DNA of 55,543 nt from Candidatus Peribacteria bacterium. Its GTDB lineage: Bacteria; Patescibacteriota; Gracilibacteria; Peribacterales; Peribacteraceae. The translations under genes were made by a program, and so were the position numbers. Numbering within the stretch: position 1 is the first letter of the stretch; each line of letters starts with the position of its first letter. Shown here piece after piece: positions 36,480-45,489 of the stretch. The stretch covers positions 1 to 55,543 of the forward strand of contig SICN01000006.1 of the NCBI GenBank assembly GCA_009691405.1, given 5' to 3'. The notes below the pieces were generated by a model. That model did no database searches and was not told where the DNA came from. It worked only from the letters and a program-made list of their open reading frames with translations.

Positions 36480-38420
36480 TCACCAGAGAAGCCCCCTCGG
36501 TCTTGCGTTCAGTCTCGAACGCTCGAGTAATGCATGTTCCATGCTGCGATCCGACAGTTGCGTATAGAGAGCTGCATCTGCAGGGTAGATGGATGCAAAG
36601 AGTGCACAGAGCTTCACAAGTTCCTCGACATTCGACGAAAGATCGATGAAATGAGTGTTCTCTTCGATCGCGAGACCGAAATCATTCAGAAGGTTTTCGA
36701 ACTCGTTTCGTCGTGCATCGAGTGCCTTCCTGTCTGCCTGCAGCAATTCGACGAGTACGCGGGTAATTCCCAGGTCGTTGTAACGACCATACTCGTACGC
36801 TTGAGCGAACGCTCGCAGAGCCTTTTCTCGATCATTTTGCCTGATGAGGAGGTCTCCCTGCAGTTTCCAAACTCGATAATCCTGTCGGTTTAATGCCATC
36901 CCACGACCGATTGCCGCCTGCGCTCCGGAAAAGTCACCGCCTGCAATGAGCATTCTTCCCCGACTGAGCCAGCCATCCCTCGGAAAGAGAGAGTTCGTCG
37001 TGCGAGAATAAAGCAAAAGAGATTCGGAAAACATTCCCGATCTTTCCGCTCTGCGAGCGAAGAAACTGATGAAGAGATAGCGAGCCTCGATTGCGCTCAC
37101 GACGAGTAGGCAGAGAGCGAGAAGAGACGCAGTACTTTGCTTCCATGGGAATGCCCCTTTGGGAATTTCAGTGCGTCGAACTAGCAAGCCCAGCGAGATC
37201 CAGAGAGGGGCGCTGATGCCAACGAACTGCAGATTGTAATCGATGAGATTATGAAGAAGCACTCCGAGTACGGATGTAAGGAGAAGGAATGCCAGGATGC
37301 TGTCTTCGCTTCTGCTGGTTTCAAGCGCACTCTTCAAGCCGGAGTAGAAACACCATACGACAATGAGAAGGAAGAGTAGCGATGCCGTGACTCCCCTCTC
37401 CATCGCAAGCTTCAAAAACACATTGTGTGCGTGATCGGAAGTTGCGAGCACATCGCGCTGCACGTGCGGTTGGAGGAAGCGAAAACTGTACGGACCATGC
37501 CCGAACAGAGGTTTCTCAAGAGCAAACAGCAATGATTGTTCGAAAAATTGACGACGCTCGGATACGGAAGATTTTCCTTCACTCGCGGTGAATGTCGCCT
37601 TCTGCATCACGGACTCTATGGAATTGAAGCGAGAACGAAGTTCGTTGATCAGAAGAAAGAACATAACTGACGCGAGAAAAACCGCCGCAAATTTTCGAAA
37701 TACGGATCCGAAAGAGAAAACGAATCGTCTCCTGCAGCAGAGGAGAAGTGCTGATAGAAAGCCGATCTGCAGAAAAAGCACGATGATTGCGCCTCGTGAG
37801 TAACTGAGGAGCAGACACCCAATCACAAGACCCATCACGAATACTTTTGCGACCGGAGCCTCTGTCTTCAGTTTCCTTCCATACAGACACCAGAGCACCA
37901 TTGGCCAGGAAAAAAGCAGAAACTCCGCCCATGCATTGGGCCAGTAGTCGGTGTTGAAACGGAAATCGAAAAATGTTCCGACGAAACGGCTCACGGGTTG
38001 CAATGCGTAGACCGCAACACCGATGGTGCAAGCAACGAGTGTTGCAACGGAAAGAATGCGTGCAAATCGGGACGAGAATTTTTGTACATCAGAAACGTGA
38101 ATACAGAGGGCGAAATCAAAAAGGAGAAACAGAGATGCAGCCTGCATCATCTCGTCGAAGCCGTAATTTTTTGCCGTAGAAAACCAGAAACTGACCGCAG
38201 TCCATAGAACGAAACTCAAACCTAGCAGCCAGAGTGTTGTCGGAGGTGAAGATTTCTCCGAGCGCGGAATGCATGCGGCATCGGCAAGTGTGACAAAGCA
38301 CGCGACCACTGCAAGCATCCATGTCGCATCGAGCGCCTTGCCTCCCTTCCAAAGAACGGAGAATGTTAGGAGGAAAAAAAGAAGCCAATTGAGCGTGGAG
38401 CGGCAGAGACCGAAACGCAT
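36480..38420 (-). CDS. O-antigen ligase/polymerase-like (Wzy_C) membrane protein with TPR-like tail
   Basis: A 646-residue integral membrane protein. The start is ATG 38420 ([16 protein letters not shown]); TATGAT ends exactly 6 nt upstream. About ten to twelve hydrophobic segments flank the large Wzy_C-type periplasmic loop with [18 protein letters not shown]...[16 protein letters not shown], which includes the conserved H-N. That family links or polymerises polysaccharides, or glycosylates pilins, using polyprenyl donors. The C-terminal ~200 residues are soluble helical pairs ([40 protein letters not shown]) like TPR repeats. Together with PMT and GT4 it suggests surface glycan assembly. 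The substrate is unknown. Confidence 0.82.
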   Translation of the reverse strand: MRFGLCRSTLNWLLFFLLTFSVLWKGGKALDATWMLAVVACFVTLADAACIPRSEKSSPPTTLWLLGLSFVLWTAVSFWFSTAKNYGFDEMMQAASLFLLFDFALCIHVSDVQKFSSRFARILSVATLVACTIGVAVYALQPVSRFVGTFFDFRFNTDYWPNAWAEFLLFSWPMVLWCLYGRKLKTEAPVAKVFVMGLVIGCLLLSYSRGAIIVLFLQIGFLSALLLCCRRRFVFSFGSVFRKFAAVFLASVMFFLLINELRSRFNSIESVMQKATFTASEGKSSVSERRQFFEQSLLFALEKPLFGHGPYSFRFLQPHVQRDVLATSDHAHNVFLKLAMERGVTASLLFLLIVVWCFYSGLKSALETSRSEDSILAFLLLTSVLGVLLHNLIDYNLQFVGISAPLWISLGLLVRRTEIPKGAFPWKQSTASLLALCLLVVSAIEARYLFISFFARRAERSGMFSESLLLYSRTTNSLFPRDGWLSRGRMLIAGGDFSGAQAAIGRGMALNRQDYRVWKLQGDLLIRQNDREKALRAFAQAYEYGRYNDLGITRVLVELLQADRKALDARRNEFENLLNDFGLAIEENTHFIDLSSNVEELVKLCALFASIYPADAALYTQLSDRSMEHALLERSRLNARPRGLLW

Positions 38421-38459
38421 GAAAAGATCATACCACTCCCGACGAGGTATACTTGGTGC

Positions 38460-38822
38460 ATGCAACTGAATCCCCTGACTCCCGACGAAGAGCATATTAT
38501 CCTCTACAAAGGAACCGAGGCACCGTTTTCCGGTGAGTATGACGCGGAATCCAGAGACGGAACGTACATTTGCAGACGTTGCGATGCAAAGCTCTATACC
38601 TCAGACAGCAAGTTCCACTCCGGGTGCGGCTGGCCGAGCTTCGATCAGGAAATTTCAGGTGCCGTGAAGCGTATTCCCGACGCAGACGGCAGGCGCATTG
38701 AGATACAGTGCACGAATTGCTCAGGTCATCTCGGTCACGTTTTTGAAGGCGAGCAACTGACAGCAAAGAACACGCGTCACTGCGTGAATTCACTGTCGAT
38801 GAAGTTTGTGCCGAAGGCGTGA
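38460..38822 (+). CDS. msrB: Peptide-methionine (R)-S-oxide reductase
   Basis: A 120-residue cytoplasmic enzyme that reduces methionine-R-sulfoxide in proteins. Visible: Zn-binding CRRC and CTNC pairs, [41 protein letters not shown] and the catalytic Cys in [11 protein letters not shown]. The length is typical of stand-alone MsrB. TATACT ends 6 nt before the ATG. Divergent from the Wzy-like gene; no MsrA in view. Confidence 0.96.
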   Translation: MQLNPLTPDEEHIILYKGTEAPFSGEYDAESRDGTYICRRCDAKLYTSDSKFHSGCGWPSFDQEISGAVKRIPDADGRRIEIQCTNCSGHLGHVFEGEQLTAKNTRHCVNSLSMKFVPKA

Positions 38823-38829
38823 TTCATCT

Positions 38830-38857
38830 TTGATGCCCGCGGAATTGAGGCTAGGAT
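38830..38857 (+). promoter_or_regulatory. Promoter of tRNA-Leu
   Basis: -35 TTGATG (38830-38835), 16-nt spacer, -10 TAGGAT (38852-38857), 23 nt before the mature tRNA. Confidence 0.45.
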
Positions 38858-38880
38858 GTCCGCGTTCCTTTCACCACCGT

Positions 38881-38967
38881 GCCGATGTGGCGGAATTGGT
38901 AGACGCGCACGCTTCAGGAGCGTGTGAGAGCAATCTTGTGCGAGTTCGAGTCTCGCCATCGGCACCA
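38881..38967 (+). tRNA. tRNA-Leu (anticodon CAG)
   Basis: Class II tRNA with acceptor GCCGATG/CATCGGC, anticodon stem-loop CACGCTTCAGGAGCGTG giving CAG, a long variable arm, T-loop GTTCGAGTC, discriminator A and encoded CCA. Confidence 0.97.
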
Positions 38968-39330
38968 TAAGAGAGTGGCCTTCTCGCGGATGCCGCTTTC
39001 GACTTGCTCCAAGCAACATTCCAGCGGTTCGAGTGATCCAAACTCTGCCTCAAGCCGGTCCTTCCCATCTGAAAAGATGCTATATGGCTCTTCGAAGCGG
39101 AAAGTGAGCACTCCGTCACGCAGTTCGAACCGCTGACCGAGCCTGTGCAATATCATGAGACGCTCATCACGCAGGCCTTTGGCGAAACGTGTCTTCACTG
39201 CATCTGTGAACTTGATGTCGGCGGCCAAGTCGTCGGTCTCCTCTTTCACTGACTGATCGAAATCGTTGATGAGTTGTTTTGATCGCTCACGCTCTTTTTG
39301 CAGCCTTCGAAAGCTCTTGCAGGTTTCTCC
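38968..39330 (-). pseudogene. Remnant of a serine recombinase C-terminal region, abutting tRNA-Leu
   Basis: Part of the long minus ORF 38914-39711. Only its last ~120 codons look like protein: LQKERERSKQLINDFDQSV, IKFTDAVKTRFAKGLRDERL, ILHRLGQRFELRDGVLTFRF. This matches the coiled and C-terminal part of large serine recombinases (F-A...F-x-x-G-x-x-x-x-K/R-x-x-I-L...L-G...L-x-D-G-x-L). The catalytic N-terminal domain is absent, and the frame runs on through the tRNA-Leu antisense. Large serine recombinases in CPR genomes commonly sit at tRNA genes, so this is probably the scar of an integrated element. An upstream fragment in another frame (LTPEERRNLQEL, see next entry) may be frameshifted recombinase sequence. 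Confidence 0.6.
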
Positions 39331-39442
39331 TCTCCTCTGGAGTGAGAAGTTGTGTCCTAGCCGTCGGAGTGAGCGAAGAGTCATCGGAGTGAATCGGAGC
39401 ATCGGGGATGCTCGAAGCGGAAGTCGTCTGATGCTCTGGCAT
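39287..39442 (-). CDS. 51-residue ORF upstream of the recombinase remnant
   Basis: Below the track cutoff. ATG 39442 opens MPEHQTTSASSIPDAPIHSD, and the C-terminal part reads LLTPEERRNLQELSKAAKRA. An AAGGTG stretch lies about 13 nt upstream of the ATG. It may be an independent small protein (a disordered N-terminus with a C-terminal helix), or the piece of the decayed recombinase before a frameshift. I cannot decide. Confidence 0.3.
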   Translation of the reverse strand: MPEHQTTSASSIPDAPIHSDDSSLTPTARTQLLTPEERRNLQELSKAAKRA

Positions 39443-39543
39443 GCGCACAGTATTTCACCTTTCTGATCTCTTGCGATTATTTCGCAAACGATAGGCAAAA
39501 TCTTGGCTATCGTATAAGAAAATAATAAAACAGTAGAAGACTC

Positions 39544-39584
39544 TTGACGATCAAAAATTATCACTCTACACTCTCGACTGCTAA
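39544..39584 (+). promoter_or_regulatory. groESL promoter overlapped by a CIRCE operator
   Basis: -35 TTGACG (39544-39549), 17-nt spacer, -10 TACACT (39567-39572). TTATCACTC-N9-GACTGCTAA (39558-39584) is a CIRCE inverted repeat with one mismatch per arm to TTAGCACTC-N9-GAGTGCTAA. It covers the -10 region and the start site, so HrcA binding would block transcription until heat or misfolding stress. hrcA itself is not in the window. Confidence 0.85.
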
Positions 39585-39640
39585 TTCGTTGTGCTGTCAT
39601 TGCACTCGAATCATTTGTCATCTCTTCCCCATTCCTTCTT

Positions 39641-39997
39641 ATGCCCAAAGACACACGCAAGGTCGAAGAACTCGCAACGACGATCGAGCCTCTCGGCGAC
39701 CGAGTGATCATTCATCCGCTCGAGAAGGAGCAGGTGAGCTCCTCCGGGATCGTCATTCCCGAGACCAGTAATAAAGAGAAACCACAGGAAGGAGTCGTGA
39801 TCGCTCTTGGAAAGGGCGGCATCATGAATGACAAAGGCGTTCTCTGTCCGGATCCGAACAAGTACCTGAAGCTTGGCGACATCGTTCTCTTCGGTCGCTA
39901 TGCAGGTGATGATCTCAAAGTAAAATCGAAGTCAGGCAAAGATGTCGAACTGAAAGTTCTGCATCTGGATTCTGTCCTTGGTATCGTCCGATCGTAA
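39641..39997 (+). CDS. groES: Co-chaperonin GroES
   Basis: A 118-residue subunit of the heptameric lid of the GroEL chaperonin. Visible: IEPLGDRVIIHPLEKEQVSSSGIVIPET (core strands and the start of the mobile loop region), KEKPQEGVVIALGKGG, LKLGDIVLFGRYAGDDLKVKSK. About 20 residues longer than E. coli GroES, with an N-terminal extension MPKDTRKVEELATT. First gene of the CIRCE-controlled operon, with a leader of about 60 nt; groEL follows 54 nt downstream. No Shine-Dalgarno site is visible. Confidence 0.96.
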   Translation: MPKDTRKVEELATTIEPLGDRVIIHPLEKEQVSSSGIVIPETSNKEKPQEGVVIALGKGGIMNDKGVLCPDPNKYLKLGDIVLFGRYAGDDLKVKSKSGKDVELKVLHLDSVLGIVRS

Positions 39998-40051
39998 TCA
40001 GGTTCGCAGGCCTTTGACCTGCACTATTATTTTTTCTTCCCATTCACGCTT

Positions 40052-41695
40052 ATGTCTTCCAAAATTCTCTCCTTCGGAGACGACGCTCGCCACAAGATTG
40101 TGCACGGCATCAAGAAGCTTGCAGATGCAGTCCGAGTGACCATGGGTCCAAACGGCCGCAATGCACTCATCAGCAAAAGCTACGGCGCACCGACGGTTAC
40201 GAAAGACGGTGTCACCGTCGCAAAAGAAATCGAGCTCGAGGATCCATGGGAAAATATGGGTGCACAGTTGGTGAAAGAAGCAGCAACGAAAACGAATGAT
40301 GCAGCAGGCGATGGAACGACGACTGCGACGGTTCTTGCCGAAGGACTCATCTCAGAGGGGCTCAAGTTTCTCACCGCCGGTGCCAATGCCATTTCGATGA
40401 AGAACGGAATCATGAAGGCTGTTGAAGCGGTTGTTGCCGATCTCGACAAACAGAAAAAGACGATCTCGACGAAAGAGGAGTACGCAGCGGTTGCAACGAT
40501 CTCTGCTCAAGACCCTCAGGTTGGTCGCATTATTTCCGAAGTGATGGAAGAAGTAGGATCGGATGGTGTCGTCACGGTCGAAGCAGGCCAGACGATGGGT
40601 CTTGAGAAAGAGTATGTCGAAGGCATGCAGTTCGATTCGGGTTACATTTCTCCGTACTTCGTGACGGATGCTGCCAGAATGGAAGCGATCTTTAAGAATG
40701 TGTACATCCTGATCACCGACAAGAAAATCGCATCGATTCAGGAGATTCTTCCCGTGCTCGAGGCACTCGCACAGAAGGGTCGCAAAGAGATCGTGATCAT
40801 CGCCGAGAACGTCGAGGGCGAGGCACTCGCCACTCTCGTCGTCAATAAAATCCGTGGAACATTCACAGCAATCGCTGTGAAGGCTCCTGCATTCGGTGAT
40901 CGTCGAAAGGAAATCCTGAAGGACATTGCGATTCTTACAGGAGGCCGCGTAATCAGCGAGGAAGTCGGTCTGAAGCTCGAGAACACGAAACTCGAGGATT
41001 TGGGTCAGGCAGGAAAGATCGTCGTGACGAAAGACAATACATTGATTGTCGATGGCGCCGGAAGCAAGAAAGATATCGAGGCGAGAGTGAATGAGATCAA
41101 GGCGAACATCGAGAACACGAAGAGCGACTTCGACCGCGAGAAGTTGCAGGAGCGCATGGCGAAGCTTTCAGGAGGTGTCGCCGTCATCAAAGTCGGTGCA
41201 GCAACCGAAGTCGAGCAGAAGGAACTCCAGCACCGAGTCGAAGATGCTCTTTCTGCTACTCGCGCTGCAGCAGAAGAAGGCATCGTTGCCGGTGGAGGCG
41301 CAGCACTCATCCATGCTCTCAAGTCCGTTGAGAAACTGAAGGGCGCAAATGAAGATGAGCAAATCGGTATCGACATCGTCCGCATGGCACTCCCCTATCC
41401 TCTCAAGAACATTGCATCGAATGCCGGGCTCGAGGGCTCGGTGATCGTCGAGCACGTCAAACAGTCGAAAGAGAGCAAGATGGGTTACAACGTGACGACG
41501 GAGAAAGTCGAGGACCTCATCAACTCGGGCATCATCGATCCGAAGAAAGTCACGCGGTCAGCACTCCAGAATGCAGCATCTGTTGCCGCGATGTTCCTCA
41601 CGATCGAAGTCGCGATTGTCGATGCTCCGAAGAAAGAATCCGCCTCTATGCCGCAGATGCCGGGAGGTATGGGCGGAGGAATGGGAGATTTCTAA
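40052..41695 (+). CDS. groEL: Chaperonin GroEL
   Basis: A 547-residue 60-kDa chaperonin that folds proteins in an ATP-driven double-ring cavity. Visible: [24 protein letters not shown] site [14 protein letters not shown] (family [10 protein letters not shown]), [60 protein letters not shown], and the Gly/Met-rich C-terminal tail [12 protein letters not shown]. Nothing is truncated. Co-transcribed with groES; a strong intrinsic terminator follows 10 nt after the stop. Confidence 0.98.
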   Translation: MSSKILSFGDDARHKIVHGIKKLADAVRVTMGPNGRNALISKSYGAPTVTKDGVTVAKEIELEDPWENMGAQLVKEAATKTNDAAGDGTTTATVLAEGLISEGLKFLTAGANAISMKNGIMKAVEAVVADLDKQKKTISTKEEYAAVATISAQDPQVGRIISEVMEEVGSDGVVTVEAGQTMGLEKEYVEGMQFDSGYISPYFVTDAARMEAIFKNVYILITDKKIASIQEILPVLEALAQKGRKEIVIIAENVEGEALATLVVNKIRGTFTAIAVKAPAFGDRRKEILKDIAILTGGRVISEEVGLKLENTKLEDLGQAGKIVVTKDNTLIVDGAGSKKDIEARVNEIKANIENTKSDFDREKLQERMAKLSGGVAVIKVGAATEVEQKELQHRVEDALSATRAAAEEGIVAGGGAALIHALKSVEKLKGANEDEQIGIDIVRMALPYPLKNIASNAGLEGSVIVEHVKQSKESKMGYNVTTEKVEDLINSGIIDPKKVTRSALQNAASVAAMFLTIEVAIVDAPKKESASMPQMPGGMGGGMGDF

Positions 41696-41705
41696 TCGCA
41701 TCTCA

Positions 41706-41729
41706 CCCCCCGCTTTGCGGGGGGTTTTT
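41706..41729 (+). terminator. Intrinsic terminator of groESL
   Basis: CCCCCCGC-TTT-GCGGGGGG, an 8-bp GC-only stem, followed at once by TTTTT. Confidence 0.93.
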
Positions 41730-41746
41730 GTTTTCCCCGAAATTGT

Positions 41747-41938
41747 ATGGATACTTCAGAAATCCAAAAGAAGTGCGAGGAGTTTCTCGCAAGCACCGGT
41801 CTCCCCGGCTTCATCGTTCTCGGCTTCCAGACCGAACTGGATAAAACGCAAATGGTGTATTCACTCAAGAATATGCCTCTCAAGGGTGTTGTGAAGGGTC
41901 TCACTCATACGTTGAATGATTTGGTGGGGAGGATATAA
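41747..41938 (+). CDS. Small hypothetical protein
   Basis: A 63-residue protein. The N-terminal half is helical and acidic (IQKKCEEFLASTGLPGF). The middle is strand-like (FIVLGFQTELDKTQMVYSL), and the end is helical (GLTHTLNDLVGRI). No signal or membrane segment. Not recognised. The ATG lies 17 nt after the groEL terminator and 19 nt before the start of tmk, which has its own -10 box. The compact placement and clean start support a real gene. Confidence 0.6.
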   Translation: MDTSEIQKKCEEFLASTGLPGFIVLGFQTELDKTQMVYSLKNMPLKGVVKGLTHTLNDLVGRI

Positions 41939-41957
41939 AAGTTCTATACTCTACTCC

Positions 41958-42545
41958 ATGAAAGGAAAGTTCATCGTCCTCGAAGGCCCAGACGGTTCCG
42001 GTACAACGACACAAAGTAAACTCCTTGCGGAGAGACTGGTCAGTGAAGGACATGATGTCGTGCTCACGGCAGAACCGACAGACAGCTCGATCGGAAAATT
42101 TATTCGTGAGCAACTCAAGCTCAAAACAATTCCATCTGCCTCAGCACTCCAGCTTCTCTTCTGCGCGGATCGTGCCGCGCATATCGAAACTGTCGTGAAG
42201 CCAGCACTCAAGGCGGGAAAGATCGTGATCTCCGATCGCTACGTCATTTCGACTCTTGTGTACGGAGAAGCACTCGGGCTTGATCCGGACTGGCTTCTTC
42301 GAGTGAATACGCCATTTCTCGAGCCGGACGTGATGATGATCGCACTGCCGTCGTTTCCGGTCTGTATGGAGAGACTGAAGAAGCGCAGTCAGCTGGATGT
42401 CTTCGAAAACGCGAAGTTCATGCGAAAAGTTCACGATTTGTATGACCGTGCCATTCACGATGACCAGAGCATTCGTCACATCGATACGGAGAAATCTGTC
42501 GAGGCTGTGGCAAAAGAAGTGTACGAAGCGGCGATGGGACGATGA
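41958..42545 (+). CDS. tmk: Thymidylate kinase
   Basis: A 195-residue cytoplasmic kinase that converts dTMP to dTDP. The P-loop reads IVLEGPDGSGTTTQ, and AEPTDSSIGKFIR corresponds to the usual TREPGG segment. The DRY motif is in VISDRYVISTLVYGEALGL, and the lid region is ERLKKRSQLDVFENAKFMRKV. Start ATG 41958 (MKGKFIVLEG) is chosen over the track start because TATACT ends 7 nt upstream (-35 TTGGTG, spacer 18) and the family begins here. Confidence 0.95.
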   Translation: MKGKFIVLEGPDGSGTTTQSKLLAERLVSEGHDVVLTAEPTDSSIGKFIREQLKLKTIPSASALQLLFCADRAAHIETVVKPALKAGKIVISDRYVISTLVYGEALGLDPDWLLRVNTPFLEPDVMMIALPSFPVCMERLKKRSQLDVFENAKFMRKVHDLYDRAIHDDQSIRHIDTEKSVEAVAKEVYEAAMGR

Positions 42546-42608
42546 AATGAATTTGATTTTTGGATAGGGAAAGAGGAGACTCTTTTGTAGTTCTCTCCAA
42601 TTGCTTTT

Positions 42609-43475
42609 ATGAAAAAGACCCTAAAGAAAGAACTCTCTATTCTCACCGGTATCGTCCTTGTTTCTGTGCTTGTCCTCAGTATCGGACAGCAGCTTGGTTT
42701 TGATCCATTTTCAGGAGCTCATCTGAAAGGATTCATAGGGTCAATGCCATCGATGCCTCCTCCCCCACCCCCTCCAGCTCCACCACCTGCACCCCCCCCT
42801 CCACCTTCTTCTGAACCCCCCAAGAAGAATTGCTGCTACGAACCTACTATTAATACTTGTACCGCAGATAATGGAGCTACAGTGGGAACAGTGACAAAGG
42901 CTGAATGTGATGGGGGCACTCCGAACAACTGTTGGGGCGACTCGTGCACTACTCTCCGTGCCAATTCCGCCTGTGATTGTCCCATGCCAACAGGGGCTTG
43001 CTGTGTCGATACCGGATCGGCCAAATATTGTTATGAACCAAAAACACAGTCGCAGTGTGGCGCAGGGAGACTTTGGATAAAAGATATTACGTGTGCAGAA
43101 GCTGCTAGTGCTCCAACGGTTCCTGGATGTCCCGGTCCAGGGGAATGTTCGGACACATCGTCATCACCGCCTGGAGCAGCTCAGACTGCATGTTCAGCAA
43201 AACCTATTGCTTGGACTGTATCTTCTTTTAACACCGCTCTTATGAACGCAGCCTCGAGTTCAGCACAGGACCTCTGCGCCGCATCCGCGCACTCTCTTGC
43301 TCCAGGGTGCGGTTCCGGCTGCGCCAACGGCAGCGGTGCTCCCACCTTTGGGGTCACAGGTTCGGCGGCCGCAAGTTCAAATACTGTCAGCACCACCGAC
43401 TGTCCCACGAATCAGAAAAGAGGCAAATGGGCTGGTAAATGCATCGTGACACGTGATTGCGTAGTCGCTCCTTGA
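42609..43475 (+). CDS. Secreted Pro- and Cys-rich protein of the TM-LKG type
   Basis: A 288-residue surface or secreted protein of unknown function. A membrane segment (ILTGIVLVSVLVLSIG) is followed by SGAHLKG, a variant of the LRG layout seen in the surface proteins at 9-16 kb. A Pro-rich linker of about 25 residues follows (PPPPPPPAPPPAPPPPP), then Cys modules: CCYEPTINTCTADNG, CDCPMPTGACCVDTGSA (the same GACC-type module as in the 724-residue protein), and a C-terminal Ser/Ala/Cys-rich region ending CIVTRDCVVAP. There is no C-terminal anchor. It stands alone between tmk and folD, each with its own promoter. Confidence 0.82.
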   Translation: MKKTLKKELSILTGIVLVSVLVLSIGQQLGFDPFSGAHLKGFIGSMPSMPPPPPPPAPPPAPPPPPSSEPPKKNCCYEPTINTCTADNGATVGTVTKAECDGGTPNNCWGDSCTTLRANSACDCPMPTGACCVDTGSAKYCYEPKTQSQCGAGRLWIKDITCAEAASAPTVPGCPGPGECSDTSSSPPGAAQTACSAKPIAWTVSSFNTALMNAASSSAQDLCAASAHSLAPGCGSGCANGSGAPTFGVTGSAAASSNTVSTTDCPTNQKRGKWAGKCIVTRDCVVAP

Positions 43476-43516
43476 GCCTGTTCTCGAATCCTCACGAAAA
43501 GCGCTACAATGTGCTC

Positions 43517-44368
43517 ATGCCACATCTCCTCCTCTCCGGTAGACCTGTCGCAGACGCACTGCTTGAGAGCTTGAAAGCGGACATCAAAAAACTTGATCCA
43601 AAACTTGTAGTCGTGCAAGTCGGCGACGATCCGGCGAGCGCAAGTTACATTAAGCAGAAGCTCAAGAGCTGTGAGAGTGTTGGGCTTCGGCACGAGCACA
43701 AGCATCTTAATGAGAAGACGACGCTTGATGAATTGATGAGCATGATCGGAGAGTTGAATGCGGATGAAGACGTTACGGGCTTCATCGTACAGTTGCCTCT
43801 GCCGAAAGCTTTGCAATCACATGTTCCCGAAGTGATTCGTGCGATCGATCCGAAGAAAGACATCGATGGATTCGGTGCGTATAACATTGGAAAAATGTTT
43901 TTATCAGTGGAGTTTGAGCACCTGCCACCGGCAACGCCGTCTGGGGTGATCGAGATGCTAAAATTTTATAAGATTCCGATAGAGGGAAAACACGCTGTGA
44001 TTGTCGGTCGAAGCAATATCGTCGGGAAGCCGCTTGCAATCATGCTCTTAAACAGGGGCGCGACGGTAACGGTCTGTAACAGTAAAACGAAAAATTTGGC
44101 TGAGATCACAAGGCAGGCTGATATTCTCTGCAGCGCGGTAGGATCGCCGAAGATGATTACGAAAGATATGGTCAAAGCAGGCGCTGTCGTTATCGATATC
44201 GGTGTATCGAGAGTCGACGGCAAACTTTGTGGTGATGTCGATTTCGATGCAGTCTCGGAAGTGGCATCTGCGATCACTCCTGTTCCGGGTGGAGTAGGAC
44301 CGATGACGGTCGCGAGTTTGATTCGGAATTGCGTGACAGCAAAGAAACGACAGATGAGTGCCGAATGA
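43517..44368 (+). CDS. folD: Bifunctional methylenetetrahydrofolate dehydrogenase/cyclohydrolase
   Basis: A 283-residue cytoplasmic enzyme that interconverts 5,10-methylene- and 10-formyl-tetrahydrofolate; the latter feeds purine synthesis (purF, purD and purQ are in this window). Visible: VVVQVGDDPASASYIKQKLKSC with the catalytic Tyr and Lys, GFIVQLPLPKAL, DPKKDIDGFGAYN, HAVIVGRSNIVGKPLAIML and ITPVPGGVGPMTVASLI. Start ATG 43517 replaces the longer track start; TACAAT ends exactly 6 nt upstream. Typical length. Confidence 0.97.
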   Translation: MPHLLLSGRPVADALLESLKADIKKLDPKLVVVQVGDDPASASYIKQKLKSCESVGLRHEHKHLNEKTTLDELMSMIGELNADEDVTGFIVQLPLPKALQSHVPEVIRAIDPKKDIDGFGAYNIGKMFLSVEFEHLPPATPSGVIEMLKFYKIPIEGKHAVIVGRSNIVGKPLAIMLLNRGATVTVCNSKTKNLAEITRQADILCSAVGSPKMITKDMVKAGAVVIDIGVSRVDGKLCGDVDFDAVSEVASAITPVPGGVGPMTVASLIRNCVTAKKRQMSAE

Positions 44369-44376
44369 CCCCCAAG

Positions 44377-45360
44377 CTACAGCATCATCGTCGCAATACC
44401 GAAGTAAATCACAATGCTCATCGCATCCTGAAGAATCGTTGCAATGGGCCCACTTGCATCCGCAGGATCAAGTGCAAGTTTGCTAAAGGCGTAGGGAATG
44501 ATGATTCCTGTGACGAGCGAAGAACAGATCGAAGCAAAGAGAGAGACGCCAAGCACGGCAGCGACGAACCAATTGTCAGATAGTATTCCATAGGAGAGCA
44601 GCAGCAATGAAGACAGCGAAACGGCAATTGCAATCACAATTGCTGAATTTCGCAGCAGATAGGGTTGGATAGGAAGCTTCTGCTCCGTGGCAAGATCTCG
44701 AATAATGTATGTTTCCATCTGTGTTCCGACAGCACTACTCATGTAGACAATAAGCGGAATGAATGACGCAAGAATGAGATTTTCCTCGAGCGTTGCGCCA
44801 AAAAAGCCTATGACTTTTGCGACAAGCAGTCCTCCTCCGAGCCCGATTAGAAGCCATGGAATACGATGCCGGAATGATGCGAAAAGCGTAAGCGTCAGCA
44901 CGCTACCATGCAGCGCATCCGGATGACGAATACCCGCTCTCCTGAGGGAGTCTTCGTGCATTTCCTTATGAAGAATTCTAAGAATCGAATCAGAAGTTAT
45001 TTCTCCGAGAAATACTCCTTTGTGGCTTACCACAGGGATCGCCTTGATCGTATACTTCAGAGCCAAATACGCTGCTCGCTCCTGATGGGTCGAGGGATGA
45101 ACGAACACAAGGTCATTCTTCGTACAGACATCTCCCGCCCTTACGTCCAAATCAGTCCGAAAAAGTTCTCGAACTGAAAGAACGCCAAGAAGCCTTCTTC
45201 CGGAGTCCAGAACGTACACGTAATTGATCGTCTTGAAGTCGTTTCCAGACCTATGAAGCATGTCGTGAATCTGCCTGAGCGTTTCGTGCTCGCCTGCAAT
45301 AGGCACCCGAGAAGTCATGCAGTGCTGTGCGCTGTCTTTTGGAGGAGAGTGTACATGCAT
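44377..45360 (-). CDS. MgtE-like magnesium transporter without the N domain
   Basis: A 327-residue membrane protein. The N-terminal part holds a CBS pair (YVYVLDSGRRLLGVLSVREL; KAIPVVSHKGVFLGEITSD) that in MgtE senses intracellular Mg2+. Five hydrophobic segments follow (WLLIGLGGGLLVAKVIGFFG onward), with DPADASGPIATILQDAMSIVIYFGIA, the conserved MgtE pore-end motif. The helical MgtE_N domain that normally precedes CBS is missing, and the usual SGNSGSQ-like loop reads SSAVGTQMETYIIRDLA. I prefer ATG 45360 to 45393, because TAGAGT ends 7 nt before it. Mg2+ is the likely ion but specificity is not proven. It is convergent with folD, with 8 nt between their ends. Confidence 0.82.
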   Translation of the reverse strand: MHVHSPPKDSAQHCMTSRVPIAGEHETLRQIHDMLHRSGNDFKTINYVYVLDSGRRLLGVLSVRELFRTDLDVRAGDVCTKNDLVFVHPSTHQERAAYLALKYTIKAIPVVSHKGVFLGEITSDSILRILHKEMHEDSLRRAGIRHPDALHGSVLTLTLFASFRHRIPWLLIGLGGGLLVAKVIGFFGATLEENLILASFIPLIVYMSSAVGTQMETYIIRDLATEQKLPIQPYLLRNSAIVIAIAVSLSSLLLLSYGILSDNWFVAAVLGVSLFASICSSLVTGIIIPYAFSKLALDPADASGPIATILQDAMSIVIYFGIATMML

Positions 45361-45489
45361 TTGCTGCACTCTAGCATGAAAGAGAGTCATCACTCATCCA
45401 ACGCGTACAAATCTCTGCTCATCAGATAACGAAAGCAATGGACTACTTCCTCCGCCGCCCTGCTTGCGTGCTCTTCTGATTTTGGTGCA

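Noticed and set aside
38914-39711. Full 265-codon ORF beside tRNA-Leu as an intact gene
   Set aside because: Its end reads through the tRNA antisense and its N-terminal ~110 codons have no protein-like pattern; only the middle resembles a recombinase. Treated as a remnant.
42609-43475. LPXTG-like tail on the Pro-rich Cys protein
   Set aside because: The C terminus (CIVTRDCVVAP) has no hydrophobic helix or basic end.
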